Assembly: GCA_913062845.1 (NCBI GenBank)
Contig: CAJXVZ010000020.1
Location: 1 to 45,338 of the forward strand
DNA length: 45,338 nt
From: an uncultured Psychroflexus sp.
GTDB lineage: Bacteria; Bacteroidota; Bacteroidia; Flavobacteriales; Flavobacteriaceae
Direction of reading: 5' to 3'
The notes beneath the pieces were generated by a model. It made no database searches, was not told the origin of the DNA, and saw only the letters and a list, made by a program, of their open reading frames with translations. The stretch's first letter is position 1. Each line of letters starts with the position of its first letter. The position numbers and the translations under genes were made by a program. Below are positions 26,164-33,776 of the stretch, piece by piece.

Positions 26164-28203
26164 TTAATACCTCAACAACTCCTCGATTTTTGCCATTACC
26201 TTATCTGTATTTGGAATCATTGTTTCTTCTAAGGTGGAATTCAACGGAATAGCCGGCATATTTTCTGAACCAATCGTCATGACGGGTGCATCGAGGTATG
26301 TGAAACATTCTTCCTGGATTTTTCCACTTAAAGCTCTGGCAAAACTATTATTGGAAGGTTCTTCAGTGACGACTAAACACTTTTTGCATTTTTGGACTGA
26401 CTTGTAAATCGTCTCTTCATCAAGTGGATAAAGCGTTCTTAAATCAATGATTTCAATCTGATCTTTCATGCCTAGCTGTTCAGAGGCATTCATTGCCCAA
26501 TGTACGCCCATTCCATAAGTGATGATGCTTAAGGTTTCTTCGTTATCTTTAGGCCATATTTCCTGTAAAACCCATGCTTTTCCAAACGGTAATATGTAAT
26601 TTTTTGCAGGCTCAACGCTGGTAGCGCCTTTTGTGCCGGGGACTTTACTCCAGTACAAACCTTTATGTTCAAAAATGACCACTGGATTAGGGTCATGGTA
26701 AGCTGCTTTCATTAAACCTTTTAGATCAGCACCGTTACTAGGATAGGCGATTTTTAAACCTCTGATGTTGGTTACCACACTTTCTACCGAAGACGAATGA
26801 TAAGGTCCGCCACTCCCATAAGCGCCGATCGGTACGCGTAAAATCATCGATACCGGCCATTTGCCGTTAGACAAATAGCAACTTCTACTGACTTCAGTAA
26901 ACAACTGATTCAACCCCGGCCAAATGTAGTCGGCAAATTGTACCTCAACGATTGGTTTTAAGCCAACTGCTGACATCCCAACCGTTGAACCGACTATAAA
27001 AGCTTCCTGAATAGGCGTATTAAAAACCCGATGATCTCCGAATTTTTGGGCTAAAGTAGCCGCTTCACGAAATACGCCACCTAAACGACCGCCTACGTCC
27101 TGACCGTACAATAGACACTCTGTATGTTCCTGCATAAGTTCTTCGATCGCAAATAAAGCACAATCTACCATCACGACTTTTTCGGCACCTTCTGGTGAAC
27201 GCTTGCCAACTTCTTCTGTGATAGGTGTTGGTGCAAAATCATGTGTGAATAGATCTTCGGGTTTGGGGTCTTCTGAATTCAAGGCCTCTTCGTATTGAGA
27301 TTTTACGGAAGCTTTGATTTCATTTTCGATCTTATCAATCTCTTCTTTCGAAAAATCGTGAGCCTTCATTAATTCTACAAACTTTGGGTATGGGTCTCGC
27401 TGACGGGATTCGTCCAGATCATCCCTGTAAAACTCCATTCTAACACCAGAAGTATGATGGTTAAGCAATGGACATTTGGCATGAACCAAAAACGGACGCC
27501 GTTCTTCTCTAACGGTAGTAATAACCTTTTCCAAAGCAGAATAAGACTCTCCAAAATCAGTTCCATCTATGCTAACAGCTTCTATACCTTTAAATCCTTT
27601 GATGTATTCAAATGCATTTTGGGCACGGGTTTCTTTTGCGTTGGCAGAAATGTCCCATTCGTTGTCCTGGATCAGATAAATGATAGGTAATTGTTTTAAA
27701 GCTGCCATTTGAAAAGCTTCAGCTACTTCGCCTTCAGTCACTGAAGCGTCGCCTAAAGAACATACAACTACTGCTTTTTCAGTATCTATGTCAACTTTTT
27801 CCTTGTACCAAAAACCCATGGCTGCTCCGGTTGAAGGAATAGCCTGCATGCCTGTTGCTGAACTTTGGTGAGGGATTTTCGGTTTATCCTCATCTCTTAA
27901 ACTCGGATGCGAATAATAGGTTCTTCCTCCTGAAAACGGATCGTCTTTTTTGGCTAAGAGTTGAAGCATCAAATCCTTAGGCTGCATGCCGATTGCCAGC
28001 AACATGGCGTCATCACGATAGTAAGGATAAACGTAATCCTGAGGTTGAAGTTGCATGCCTACAGCAGTTTGAATGACTTCATGACCTCTGGAGGTGGCGT
28101 GAACGTATTTGGAGACTACCTTAAAATTCTCTTCATACAATTCAGCCATATATTTGGCAGTAACAAGGTTTTTAAATGCTTTTAGTATCGTTTGTTTATT
28201 CAT
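26164..28203 (-). CDS. Fused E1 alpha/beta of branched-chain 2-oxoacid dehydrogenase
   Basis: 679 aa. Thiamine-diphosphate-dependent E1 that decarboxylates 2-oxoacids and passes the acyl group to E2. The alpha part (about 1-330) has YPYYRDDAMLLAIGM, PSTGAAMGFW and the cofactor motif GDASVTEGEVAEAF...QDNEWDIS; the canonical GDG is GDA and NN is DN, both seen in this fused type. The beta part (about 340-679) has YGQDVGGRLGGVFREA, NTPIQEAFIVGSTVGM, VEVQFADYIWPGLNQL and YGSGGPYHSS. Alpha and beta are separate in most bacteria but fused in many Bacteroidota. A branched-chain substrate (2-oxoisovalerate) is most likely, as in precursors of iso-fatty acids, but not proven. E2 is two genes upstream; E3 is not in the window. 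A repeat module sits just before the start codon. Confidence 0.88.
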   Translation of the reverse strand: MNKQTILKAFKNLVTAKYMAELYEENFKVVSKYVHATSRGHEVIQTAVGMQLQPQDYVYPYYRDDAMLLAIGMQPKDLMLQLLAKKDDPFSGGRTYYSHPSLRDEDKPKIPHQSSATGMQAIPSTGAAMGFWYKEKVDIDTEKAVVVCSLGDASVTEGEVAEAFQMAALKQLPIIYLIQDNEWDISANAKETRAQNAFEYIKGFKGIEAVSIDGTDFGESYSALEKVITTVREERRPFLVHAKCPLLNHHTSGVRMEFYRDDLDESRQRDPYPKFVELMKAHDFSKEEIDKIENEIKASVKSQYEEALNSEDPKPEDLFTHDFAPTPITEEVGKRSPEGAEKVVMVDCALFAIEELMQEHTECLLYGQDVGGRLGGVFREAATLAQKFGDHRVFNTPIQEAFIVGSTVGMSAVGLKPIVEVQFADYIWPGLNQLFTEVSRSCYLSNGKWPVSMILRVPIGAYGSGGPYHSSSVESVVTNIRGLKIAYPSNGADLKGLMKAAYHDPNPVVIFEHKGLYWSKVPGTKGATSVEPAKNYILPFGKAWVLQEIWPKDNEETLSIITYGMGVHWAMNASEQLGMKDQIEIIDLRTLYPLDEETIYKSVQKCKKCLVVTEEPSNNSFARALSGKIQEECFTYLDAPVMTIGSENMPAIPLNSTLEETMIPNTDKVMAKIEELLRY

Positions 28204-28207
28204 TTTT

Positions 28208-28262
28208 TTGTTTTTGTTTCACGCAAAGCGCGCTAAGCATTTCGCAAAGCGCACTGAGTCGT
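28208..28262. repeat. CGCAAAG/CGCTAAG intergenic repeat, copy b
   Basis: TTTCACGCAAAGCGCGCTAA followed by GCATTTCGCAAAGCGCACTG and AGTCG: two rounds of a CGCAAAG-nn-CGC(T/A) word, ending about 10 bp upstream of the E1 start codon. Related copies: 25799-25825, 28671-28713 and 30043-30057. Confidence 0.65.
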
Positions 28263-28263
28263 T

Positions 28264-28642
28264 TCATAAATTATTTACTATTCTGTGAAAACCATCTTTC
28301 AATAATTTGGTGTTGAAATTTATTAATAGGCCTAATTTTTTATCTGATAGTTTTAAATATGTTAGGAGTTGAGCAAAATGTACTGGTCCTAATTTCTCTA
28401 AAGATTTAAACCTCAATTATTAATTTGTTTTCGACAAGTAAATCTAACCTATAGCCAATATCAGTTTTAATTTCTTTGTAAATAAATGGCATAGACACTT
28501 GTTGACTGACTTCTAAGCCAGCCTTTTCTAAATCATATTTTAAAGCTGCTTCATAAGCAGACTCAAGTAAACCTGGGCCTAACTCATTATGAAGTTTAAT
28601 TGCTATACCTATTACTTTATATGAAATTTCATTTTCTGTCAT
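28264..28642 (-). pseudogene. GxxExxY family protein, broken by one-base insertion
   Basis: The intact N-terminal part (78 aa from the ATG at 28642) has the family signature GLLESAY and GYRLDLLVENKLIIEV, then TAA. In the +1 frame the missing third continues immediately: SLEKLGPVHFAQLLTYLKLS, DKKLGLLINFNTKLLKDGFH, RIVNNL, stop at 28264. Removing one base from the run at 28405-28410 (GAGGTTTAAATC to GAGGTTAAATC) restores a full 125-residue protein, the family's normal size. The family is small and abundant in Bacteroidota and has a nuclease-like C-terminal core; its function is not established. It sits between E2 and E1 and is flanked by repeat copies b and c. A sequencing error in the homopolymer or, less likely, programmed frameshifting could also explain it. 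Confidence 0.85.
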
Positions 28643-28670
28643 AATAAAAACCCTATGTAATTATTTTAAT

Positions 28671-28713
28671 TTGCGGTCTCTGCGTTTTTTTTCTTTGCGG
28701 CCTTTGCGTGAAA
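28671..28713. repeat. CGCAAAG intergenic repeat, copy c (inverted)
   Basis: Read on the minus strand: TTTCACGCAAAGGCCGCAAA, a run of A, ACGCAGAGACCGCAAAT. Same word family as copies a, b and d, ending at the E2 stop codon. Confidence 0.65.
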
Positions 28714-30030
28714 TTAATATGCTTCCATATAATCCGCAATCCGTCTTAAAAAACTTCCGGCTAAGAATCCATCTACAATTCTATGATCAAAGGACAAAGA
28801 CAAATACATCATGGAACGGATTTCAATGGTATCTCCGTCTTCTTTCTCAATGACTTCTGCGCGTTTTTTGATGATCCCCGTTGCCAAAATAGCCGCTTCG
28901 GGTTGATTAATAATCGGTGTTCCCATTAAGCTTCCAAACGTTCCCACATTAGAAATGGTAAATGTACTGCCTTTGGTTTCATCGCTACTTAATTTGTTAT
29001 CCCTGGCTTTTGATGCTAATACGTTTACCTCCTTAGCCAGCTGTTCCAAATCTTTTTGATCTGAGTTTTTGATAACTGGTACGATCAAATTCCCATTGGG
29101 TAAAGCTGTGGCCATGCCAATATTAATTTCATCTTTTACAATGATATGATTCCCATCCAAAGAGGAATTAATTTTTGGAAAATCCTGAATGGCTTTGGTT
29201 ACTGCTTGAATAAAAAGAGGTGTAAAACTCAATTTTTCTCCGGTTCGTTTTTGAAAATCGGCTTTGTTTTCATTTCGCCAATTTACCATATTGGTCAAGT
29301 CCGCTTCAACGTAGGCCGTGACATGCGGTGAGACGTGCTTAGAATAGACCATGTGGTCTGCAATCATCTGTCGCATTCGGTCCATTTCAACTATTTGGCC
29401 TTTGCCTTTGTCAAATTTTAAATCCGGAACTTGAAAGCCAGTACTTGGCGAGAAAACAGGTTGCGCAAATTGTGCTGGTCTGCCATCTTCGATGTATTTG
29501 AAAATATCTGATTTCCTCAGTCTATCGTTGGCACCGGTAGCAGGAATTCTGGCTAGTTCTTCATAACTGATATGATAGTCTTTGGCAATTTTTTCAACTA
29601 ATGGAGAATAGAAATAATTCCCTCTGTTTGTGTTTGTCCAAGTGGAAGAAACTTGATTAGGCTGCGAAGTTGGTTGACTTTTTTGTGGTGTTGAAATTGG
29701 TTTTTTAGATTGTGATTGAGTTGAAGTTTTTGGTTCAGAAGGTTTTGGTTTAGAATTTGTTGAACCTTCTACAACTTGTAAAATCGCAATGGCTTCTCCA
29801 ATTTTAACCACATCTTTAGGTTCATAATTTTTTTTGACTAAAACACCTGAAAATGGTGCTGGCACTTCGTTATCTACCTTATCGGTGCCGACTTCAACGA
29901 GGATATCGCCTTCTTCAAAACTATCACCTTCTTCAACCAGCCAGTTAAGAATAGTTCCTTCGGTGATGCTTTCGCCCATTTTGGGTAGTTTAAAATCTAC
30001 TTTTTCTGTTGTGTTAGTCTTCTTACTCAT
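28714..30030 (-). CDS. Dihydrolipoamide acyltransferase (E2) of 2-oxoacid dehydrogenase complex
   Basis: 438 aa. Lipoyl domain (about 10-85) with the lipoylation lysine in VGTDKVDNEVPAP; a Pro/Ser/Gln linker (about 90-130); a peripheral subunit-binding domain (about 135-180: PLVEKIAKDYHI, then ARIPATGANDRLRKSDIFKYI); and the catalytic acyltransferase domain (about 205-438) ending SLSFDHRIVDGFLAGSFLRR, where HRIVDG carries the catalytic His and Asp. It accepts the acyl group from E1 and passes it to CoA. One lipoyl domain and the E1 nearby point to the branched-chain complex (BkdB/BkdC type), though a 2-oxoglutarate or pyruvate role cannot be excluded. E1 and E2 are split by the broken GxxExxY gene. 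Confidence 0.9.
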   Translation of the reverse strand: MSKKTNTTEKVDFKLPKMGESITEGTILNWLVEEGDSFEEGDILVEVGTDKVDNEVPAPFSGVLVKKNYEPKDVVKIGEAIAILQVVEGSTNSKPKPSEPKTSTQSQSKKPISTPQKSQPTSQPNQVSSTWTNTNRGNYFYSPLVEKIAKDYHISYEELARIPATGANDRLRKSDIFKYIEDGRPAQFAQPVFSPSTGFQVPDLKFDKGKGQIVEMDRMRQMIADHMVYSKHVSPHVTAYVEADLTNMVNWRNENKADFQKRTGEKLSFTPLFIQAVTKAIQDFPKINSSLDGNHIIVKDEINIGMATALPNGNLIVPVIKNSDQKDLEQLAKEVNVLASKARDNKLSSDETKGSTFTISNVGTFGSLMGTPIINQPEAAILATGIIKKRAEVIEKEDGDTIEIRSMMYLSLSFDHRIVDGFLAGSFLRRIADYMEAY

Positions 30031-30042
30031 GTTTTAATCCTT

Positions 30043-30057
30043 TTTAACTCGCAAAGG
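30043..30057. repeat. CGCAAAG/CGCTAAG intergenic repeat, copy d
   Basis: CGCAAAGGCGCTAAG, about 13-27 bp upstream of the E2 start codon. It has the same orientation relative to the gene as copy b has to E1, so both E1 and E2 start just after a CTTAGCG...CTTTGCG word on their coding strand. Confidence 0.6.
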
Positions 30058-30100
30058 CGCTAAGTTCTATTCTGTATTTATAATACTTATTAACTTTCCA

Positions 30101-30703
30101 CTACTTTCTACCCTCTAAGAACTCATTCAGTGTTTTATAAAAATTCTCTTGTTTGGGGCGGTTTTTGGGGATTTCTCGCAATGGTTCAACCTCTTCCAGA
30201 CTTTCATGACAATCTACTGGTAGCTGCTGATATAGCTTAGTTCCCGCCGTCTTCCAGGCAATCATTTCGTCTGAAACTTGTTTTATGATCTTACCGGGAT
30301 TACCAACGACAAGACTACGTGGTGGAATTTTGGTTTCTGCTTTGATAAAGGCCATAGCGCCGACAATTGATTCTTCTCCTATTTCTGCATCATCCATAAC
30401 TACAGCATTCATCCCAATCATACAATTTCTGCCAAGATTAGCACCATGAATGATAGCGCCATGACCTACATGTGCGCTCTCATCAAGAACAATACTTTTT
30501 CCCGGAAACATATGAACTGTACAATTCTCCTGAACATTTACACCATCTTTTAATATAATTTCACCCCAATCGCCACGAATGGCTGCACCAGGTCCAATGT
30601 AACAGTTCTTACCAATAATTACATTACCGGTTACGACTGCTTGCGGGTGGACAAAGCTGCTAGGGTGAATGACGGGGATGTGGTTTTTGAATTTGTAAAT
30701 CAT
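30101..30703 (-). CDS. paaY: PaaY-like hexapeptide-repeat thioesterase
   Basis: 200 aa left-handed beta-helix protein. Hexapeptide turns run from about 12 to 140 (VVTGNVIIGKNCYIGPGAAI, IVGAMAFIKAETKIPP). Candidate metal-binding histidines lie in CTVH and HVGHGAIIHGA, as in gamma carbonic anhydrases. The C-terminal extension (AWKTAGTKLYQQL, CHESLEEVEPLREIPKNRP) matches E. coli PaaY as I remember it, which separates it from the shorter YrdA/CaiE relatives. PaaY hydrolyses dead-end CoA thioesters in phenylacetate breakdown. The enoyl-CoA hydratase-family gene two positions upstream fits, but no phenylacetyl-CoA epoxidase genes are present here, so the pathway link is inferred. Confidence 0.78.
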   Translation of the reverse strand: MIYKFKNHIPVIHPSSFVHPQAVVTGNVIIGKNCYIGPGAAIRGDWGEIILKDGVNVQENCTVHMFPGKSIVLDESAHVGHGAIIHGANLGRNCMIGMNAVVMDDAEIGEESIVGAMAFIKAETKIPPRSLVVGNPGKIIKQVSDEMIAWKTAGTKLYQQLPVDCHESLEEVEPLREIPKNRPKQENFYKTLNEFLEGRK

Positions 30704-30717
30704 AAATTTTCGCGAAA

Positions 30718-30735
30718 GCGGAAATCTAGTTCCGC
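30718..30735. repeat. Hairpin GCGGAA / TTCCGC between GIY-YIG and paaY
   Basis: Perfect 6-bp inverted repeat with a 6-base loop (ATCTAG), directly after TTTTCGCGAAA, which is itself partly palindromic. It fills the 32-bp gap between two genes on the minus strand. It could be a processing site or the footprint of an intergenic repeat; there is no T-run, so it is not a typical terminator. Confidence 0.5.
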
Positions 30736-31053
30736 CTATATTCTTAATCTTGTTTTACTAAGGTCTAAATTCCAATTTTCAGATAAATCAATCCAACTTG
30801 GGTTAATCTCTTCAATTAACTCAATTTTCCATGCTCTGTTCCATTTCTTAAATTGTCTTTCTCTTTTCGATGCTTCTGCAGAATCTTCATATTCTTCTAT
30901 GTAAACGAGTTTATCACAATTGTACCTAGCTGTAAAAGATTTTGGGTAAACCTTTAACCTATGTTCCTTCACCCGTTCTTCAATATTATTTGTTAATCCG
31001 ATGTATAGAACCTTATTTTGCTTATTTGTCATAACGTAAACATAATAATTCAT
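30736..31053 (-). CDS. GIY-YIG domain protein
   Basis: 105 aa. GIY-YIG nuclease fold: the GIY element is YVYVM (4-8), the YIG element is LYIGLTNNIEERVKEHR (about 16-32), followed by an invariant-type Glu in SAEASKRERQFKKWNR (about 59-74). This is the UPF0213/YhbQ-like stand-alone type common in Bacteroidota, not a typical intron homing enzyme. Function unproven; nuclease activity is possible. It interrupts the ECH-paaY-E2 gene row, separated from paaY by a 32-bp hairpin region and from the hydratase gene by 69 bp, so it looks like an inserted passenger gene. A second family member lies at the right end of the window. Confidence 0.82.
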   Translation of the reverse strand: MNYYVYVMTNKQNKVLYIGLTNNIEERVKEHRLKVYPKSFTARYNCDKLVYIEEYEDSAEASKRERQFKKWNRAWKIELIEEINPSWIDLSENWNLDLSKTRLRI

Positions 31054-31122
31054 ATTCTTTAATGTAAATAATTATCAAAATTAAGCACACTAACAAAATG
31101 AGACATCCTCCTGCGCGGATGG

Positions 31123-31875
31123 TTATCGATAAGATGCCAACTTCTCCTTCGTAAACGTACTCAACACCAACTTACCGCTGATCTCTGCACGTTCCATGAG
31201 GAGCTGATCCCAGTCTTCTGTGCCACGCCAGAACATCTTTTTCATATGTTTTACTGCTTCAGGATTATAGGTACAAAGTTGTTTTGCCAGAGCATAAACA
31301 GCTTCATCGAGTTCTTCAACGGTATCAAACACATCGGCATAAAGGCCTTTCTGCTTAGCCCAGCTTGCGTCAAAAAAAGTATTGGCGCTTATTGCAATTT
31401 GGGACATTGCACTTACTCCCATTTTACGTTCGACAGCCGGACCAACTACAAAAGGACCAATACCCACATTGAGCTCACTGAGTTTTACAGCGGCATACTT
31501 TGTAGCCAAACAATAATCCATAGCAGAAGCCACACCAACACCACCTCCAACGGTTTTTCCATGTACACGACCAATGATAAACTTTGGACACTTTCGCATG
31601 GCATTGATCACATTGGCAAAACCACTGAAGAATTTCTTACCGGTCGTTTCATCGTCTATAGCAACCAACTCGTTAAAACTGGCCCCACCACAAAAGGCGC
31701 GATCTCCTCCTGATTTTAAAACTATAACCAAAACCTCATCGTCTAATCCCATTTTTGTAATGGTTTGAGCCAGTTCAGCTAGTATCTTACCTGGTAAGGA
31801 ATTGCTTTTGGGGTGAAAAAATTCTATTGTTGCAATCTTGTCTTTAACTTCATGCTTTACGTATGCTTCTTCCAT
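31123..31875 (-). CDS. Enoyl-CoA hydratase/isomerase family protein
   Basis: 250 aa crotonase-fold enzyme acting on CoA thioesters. The oxyanion-hole segments are present (FCGGASFNEL about 62-71; HGKTVGGGVGVASAMD about 105-120). Of the two crotonase catalytic glutamates, the first (in GGGCE of rat crotonase) aligns with Gly here (GGGVG), whereas the second is kept (KLSELNVGIGP). It may therefore be an isomerase or have another crotonase reaction rather than being a standard hydratase. It lies upstream of GIY-YIG and paaY on the same strand, consistent with a CoA-thioester catabolic unit. The specific substrate cannot be given. Confidence 0.82.
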   Translation of the reverse strand: MEEAYVKHEVKDKIATIEFFHPKSNSLPGKILAELAQTITKMGLDDEVLVIVLKSGGDRAFCGGASFNELVAIDDETTGKKFFSGFANVINAMRKCPKFIIGRVHGKTVGGGVGVASAMDYCLATKYAAVKLSELNVGIGPFVVGPAVERKMGVSAMSQIAISANTFFDASWAKQKGLYADVFDTVEELDEAVYALAKQLCTYNPEAVKHMKKMFWRGTEDWDQLLMERAEISGKLVLSTFTKEKLASYR

Positions 31876-31978
31876 AAATAATATTTTTCGAAATCGATTT
31901 CGTATTTGTCATCAAAGCTAATTAAAGTCAAAGTGTTAAGCAAGAATTTATCAAAAGCTTATATTTCAAAAAAGGAAT

Positions 31979-32006
31979 AAAAAAACCATCCCAGAATCTG
32001 AGATGG
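31979..32006 (-). terminator. Rho-independent terminator after ndk
   Basis: On the minus strand CCATC, inner CAG/CTG pairs, GATGG, then TTTTTTT. The hairpin (31986-32006) starts 27 bp after the ndk stop codon. Confidence 0.85.
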
Positions 32007-32032
32007 CTTTAATGGCTTAAAAGCAAAATTAT

Positions 32033-32452
32033 TTAAAACATTTCTCTCCCGGAAAAGTGAAATGCACCTTCAATTTCTGCATTTTCATCGCTGTCACTGC
32101 CGTGTATAGCATTTTCGCTGATGGAGTCAGCGTATTTTTTTCTAATTGTGCCTTCTGCAGCATCAGCAGGATTTGTTGCACCAATAAGAGCTCTAAAATC
32201 TTCTACAGCATTGTCTTTCTCCAAGATCGCGGCTACTATAGGTCCTCTGGTCATATACTCAACAAGTTCTCCAAAAAACGGACGCTCTTTATGTATGGCA
32301 TAAAAAGTTTGAGCGTCTGCTGTAGTCATCTGTGTTTTCTTCATGGCTACAATTCTAAAACCCGCCTCATTAATTTGGTTTAATATTGCACCTGTGTGGC
32401 CTTTTTCTACCGCATCCGGCTTTAACATGGTAAATGTTCTATTTCCTGACAT
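32033..32452 (-). CDS. ndk: Nucleoside diphosphate kinase
   Basis: 139 aa, full length. Transfers the gamma-phosphate between nucleoside triphosphates and diphosphates through a phospho-histidine. N-terminal [11 protein letters not shown] with the conserved Lys, [14 protein letters not shown], and the active-site His117 in NAIHGSDS. It completes dNTP supply after ribonucleotide reductase, although the two are not adjacent. It has its own promoter box (32479-32486) and terminator, so it is a single-gene transcript. Confidence 0.97.
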   Translation of the reverse strand: MSGNRTFTMLKPDAVEKGHTGAILNQINEAGFRIVAMKKTQMTTADAQTFYAIHKERPFFGELVEYMTRGPIVAAILEKDNAVEDFRALIGATNPADAAEGTIRKKYADSISENAIHGSDSDENAEIEGAFHFSGREMF

Positions 32453-32478
32453 AATTAATTGTTTTCAAAAATTTTTTG

Positions 32479-32486
32479 CAAAAGTA
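32479..32486 (-). promoter_or_regulatory. Putative -7 promoter box of ndk (TACTTTTG)
   Basis: Minus-strand TACTTTTG matches TAnnTTTG, 26 bases before the ndk ATG. No clear -33 TTTG at standard spacing. Confidence 0.5.
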
Positions 32487-32562
32487 ACAAAACTTGTCTC
32501 TTAACCATATTTTCTTCTGATTTTTAGAGCTATAAGTCCAATATTCTTGAAAAAAAGCCGGA

Positions 32563-33204
32563 TTAAAACCGAAATCCCAATTCCCAGCCCAAAGAATTAT
32601 ATCCGCTGTTCGGAATTTGGGTGTTGAAGTTTGAAATATGATTAAACAGAAATCCTAAGTAAATTTCGTTCGATTTCAAGGGTAAAGCCAACCCAAAAGA
32701 TAAATTCTCCAGAAAGGTAAAACCCCTGGCTACACGCTCCGTTTCTGTATCTATATAACCCGCACCCAAACCTGCTGTAAATTCGAAATGAAGTGCTGAG
32801 AAAATCTCTCGTCTAAGCTGAAATCCGATTTCGAAAGCAAAAAATGATATGGTCTTTGGTTTCATAAACCGTTCTCTGAATTCAAGGAAATTTTCCCCAT
32901 AGTTGAATTCCTGAACAAAGAATTTATTTAACAGCTGATGCCGGATGTACTGATATTGTAACTGAGGAATTGCTATGAACTCCCATCGTCCTAAATCTCT
33001 AAGCTTATAAAAGCGCTGGTATTTGAAAGTATTGATGTCAAAAGCATAATCAACTTCTTCAAAGTAAAAATTATTTCTGCTGTTCTTGTTGAACTGAATG
33101 CCGGATTTGAGATATGATACCTTTGGCTCATCCTGAGCGTTCGATAGATTAACCCCAAATATGACTAAAAAAAACAGGTTGATGTAACTGAAATTTAAAG
33201 TCAT
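32563..33204 (-). CDS. PagL-like outer-membrane acyloxyacyl hydrolase family protein
   Basis: 213 aa. Signal peptide about 1-23 (ending NLSNAQ). Alternating beta-strand pattern and a C-terminal Phe (ELGFRF) indicate an outer-membrane beta-barrel. Near the end, FNHISNFNTQIPNSGYNSLG places H189 and S191 in an H-x-S-N motif like that of PagL lipid A 3-O-deacylases, followed by the P-N-x-G-x-N spacing seen in that family. I could not assign the third catalytic (Glu) residue with confidence. If active it would remove an acyl chain from lipid A in the outer leaflet. It is 34 bp downstream of a lipoprotein gene and probably co-transcribed. Confidence 0.6.
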   Translation of the reverse strand: MTLNFSYINLFFLVIFGVNLSNAQDEPKVSYLKSGIQFNKNSRNNFYFEEVDYAFDINTFKYQRFYKLRDLGRWEFIAIPQLQYQYIRHQLLNKFFVQEFNYGENFLEFRERFMKPKTISFFAFEIGFQLRREIFSALHFEFTAGLGAGYIDTETERVARGFTFLENLSFGLALPLKSNEIYLGFLFNHISNFNTQIPNSGYNSLGWELGFRF

Positions 33205-33238
33205 ATTTCAGGTTAATTTTAAGATTTAGTGCACTGAA

Positions 33239-33676
33239 TTACTCTTTCAAAAGAGCTTCTGCATTCTCTATAGCCATCATCACCTGCTCTTTCATGTCTT
33301 CAGCTTCTTTTTTCGAAATCTCAATGGCTTTCAACCTTGCTTTAAGGCTATCTACATCTTCTAATTTTATACCATCATTGATTTCGGTCTTACTGAATTC
33401 ATCCCCAAAATCCTTCATCCAGTCCATCATCATATCATGCCCTTTTTTAAGATCTCGTATGGCAGGCTTGTATACTTCAGCATTCGTACTGTCCACTTTG
33501 GCTTCCAGACTTGAAATTAATTTTGTGAGTTTTCCCATTTTTGGCATGACCTCATCATGGATTTCAATGGCTTCAGTCATTTTTTGGTCAAAGGCCTTGG
33601 CTTCTTCGGGCTGTGGATCATTACAACCAACTGCAAAGGCTAAAATTGAAACGAAAACAAATTTTATAAATTTCAT
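33239..33676 (-). CDS. Small helical lipoprotein of unknown function
   Basis: 145 aa. Lipobox FAVGC (C18) after a hydrophobic segment. The mature part is charged and almost entirely helical, with a central segment EIHDEVMPKMGKLTKLISSLEA and a C-terminal coiled-coil-like stretch rich in Lys/Glu (KKEAEDMKEQVMMAI). No catalytic motif. Relatives in Flavobacteria have sometimes been labelled viral A-type inclusion protein, which says nothing about function. It has its own -7 box and is followed by the PagL-like gene. Confidence 0.75.
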   Translation of the reverse strand: MKFIKFVFVSILAFAVGCNDPQPEEAKAFDQKMTEAIEIHDEVMPKMGKLTKLISSLEAKVDSTNAEVYKPAIRDLKKGHDMMMDWMKDFGDEFSKTEINDGIKLEDVDSLKARLKAIEISKKEAEDMKEQVMMAIENAEALLKE

Positions 33677-33690
33677 GGTTTATTTTTTTA

Positions 33691-33698
33691 CAAAGATA
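33691..33698 (-). promoter_or_regulatory. Putative -7 promoter box of the lipoprotein unit (TATCTTTG)
   Basis: Minus-strand match to TAnnTTTG, 14 bases before the lipoprotein ATG, in the 100-bp gap shared with the divergent AddA-like gene. Confidence 0.5.
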
Positions 33699-33776
33699 AA
33701 TTCTATGACTTGATTTAATGCTAAAAATGAATATAATTAAGTTGGAATAATTAACTTAGAACTCAAATTTTTTTAA

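Noticed and set aside
28403-28415. Programmed +1 frameshift in the GxxExxY gene
   Set aside because: The P-site codon GTT would re-pair poorly in the +1 frame and no stimulatory signal is evident; a plain one-base insertion is simpler, so it is reported as a pseudogene.
33294-33713. Opposite-strand open frame over the small lipoprotein gene
   Set aside because: The leftward frame has a lipobox, fitting codon use and a -7 promoter box; the rightward one has no domain and only Ser/Phe-rich shadow composition.
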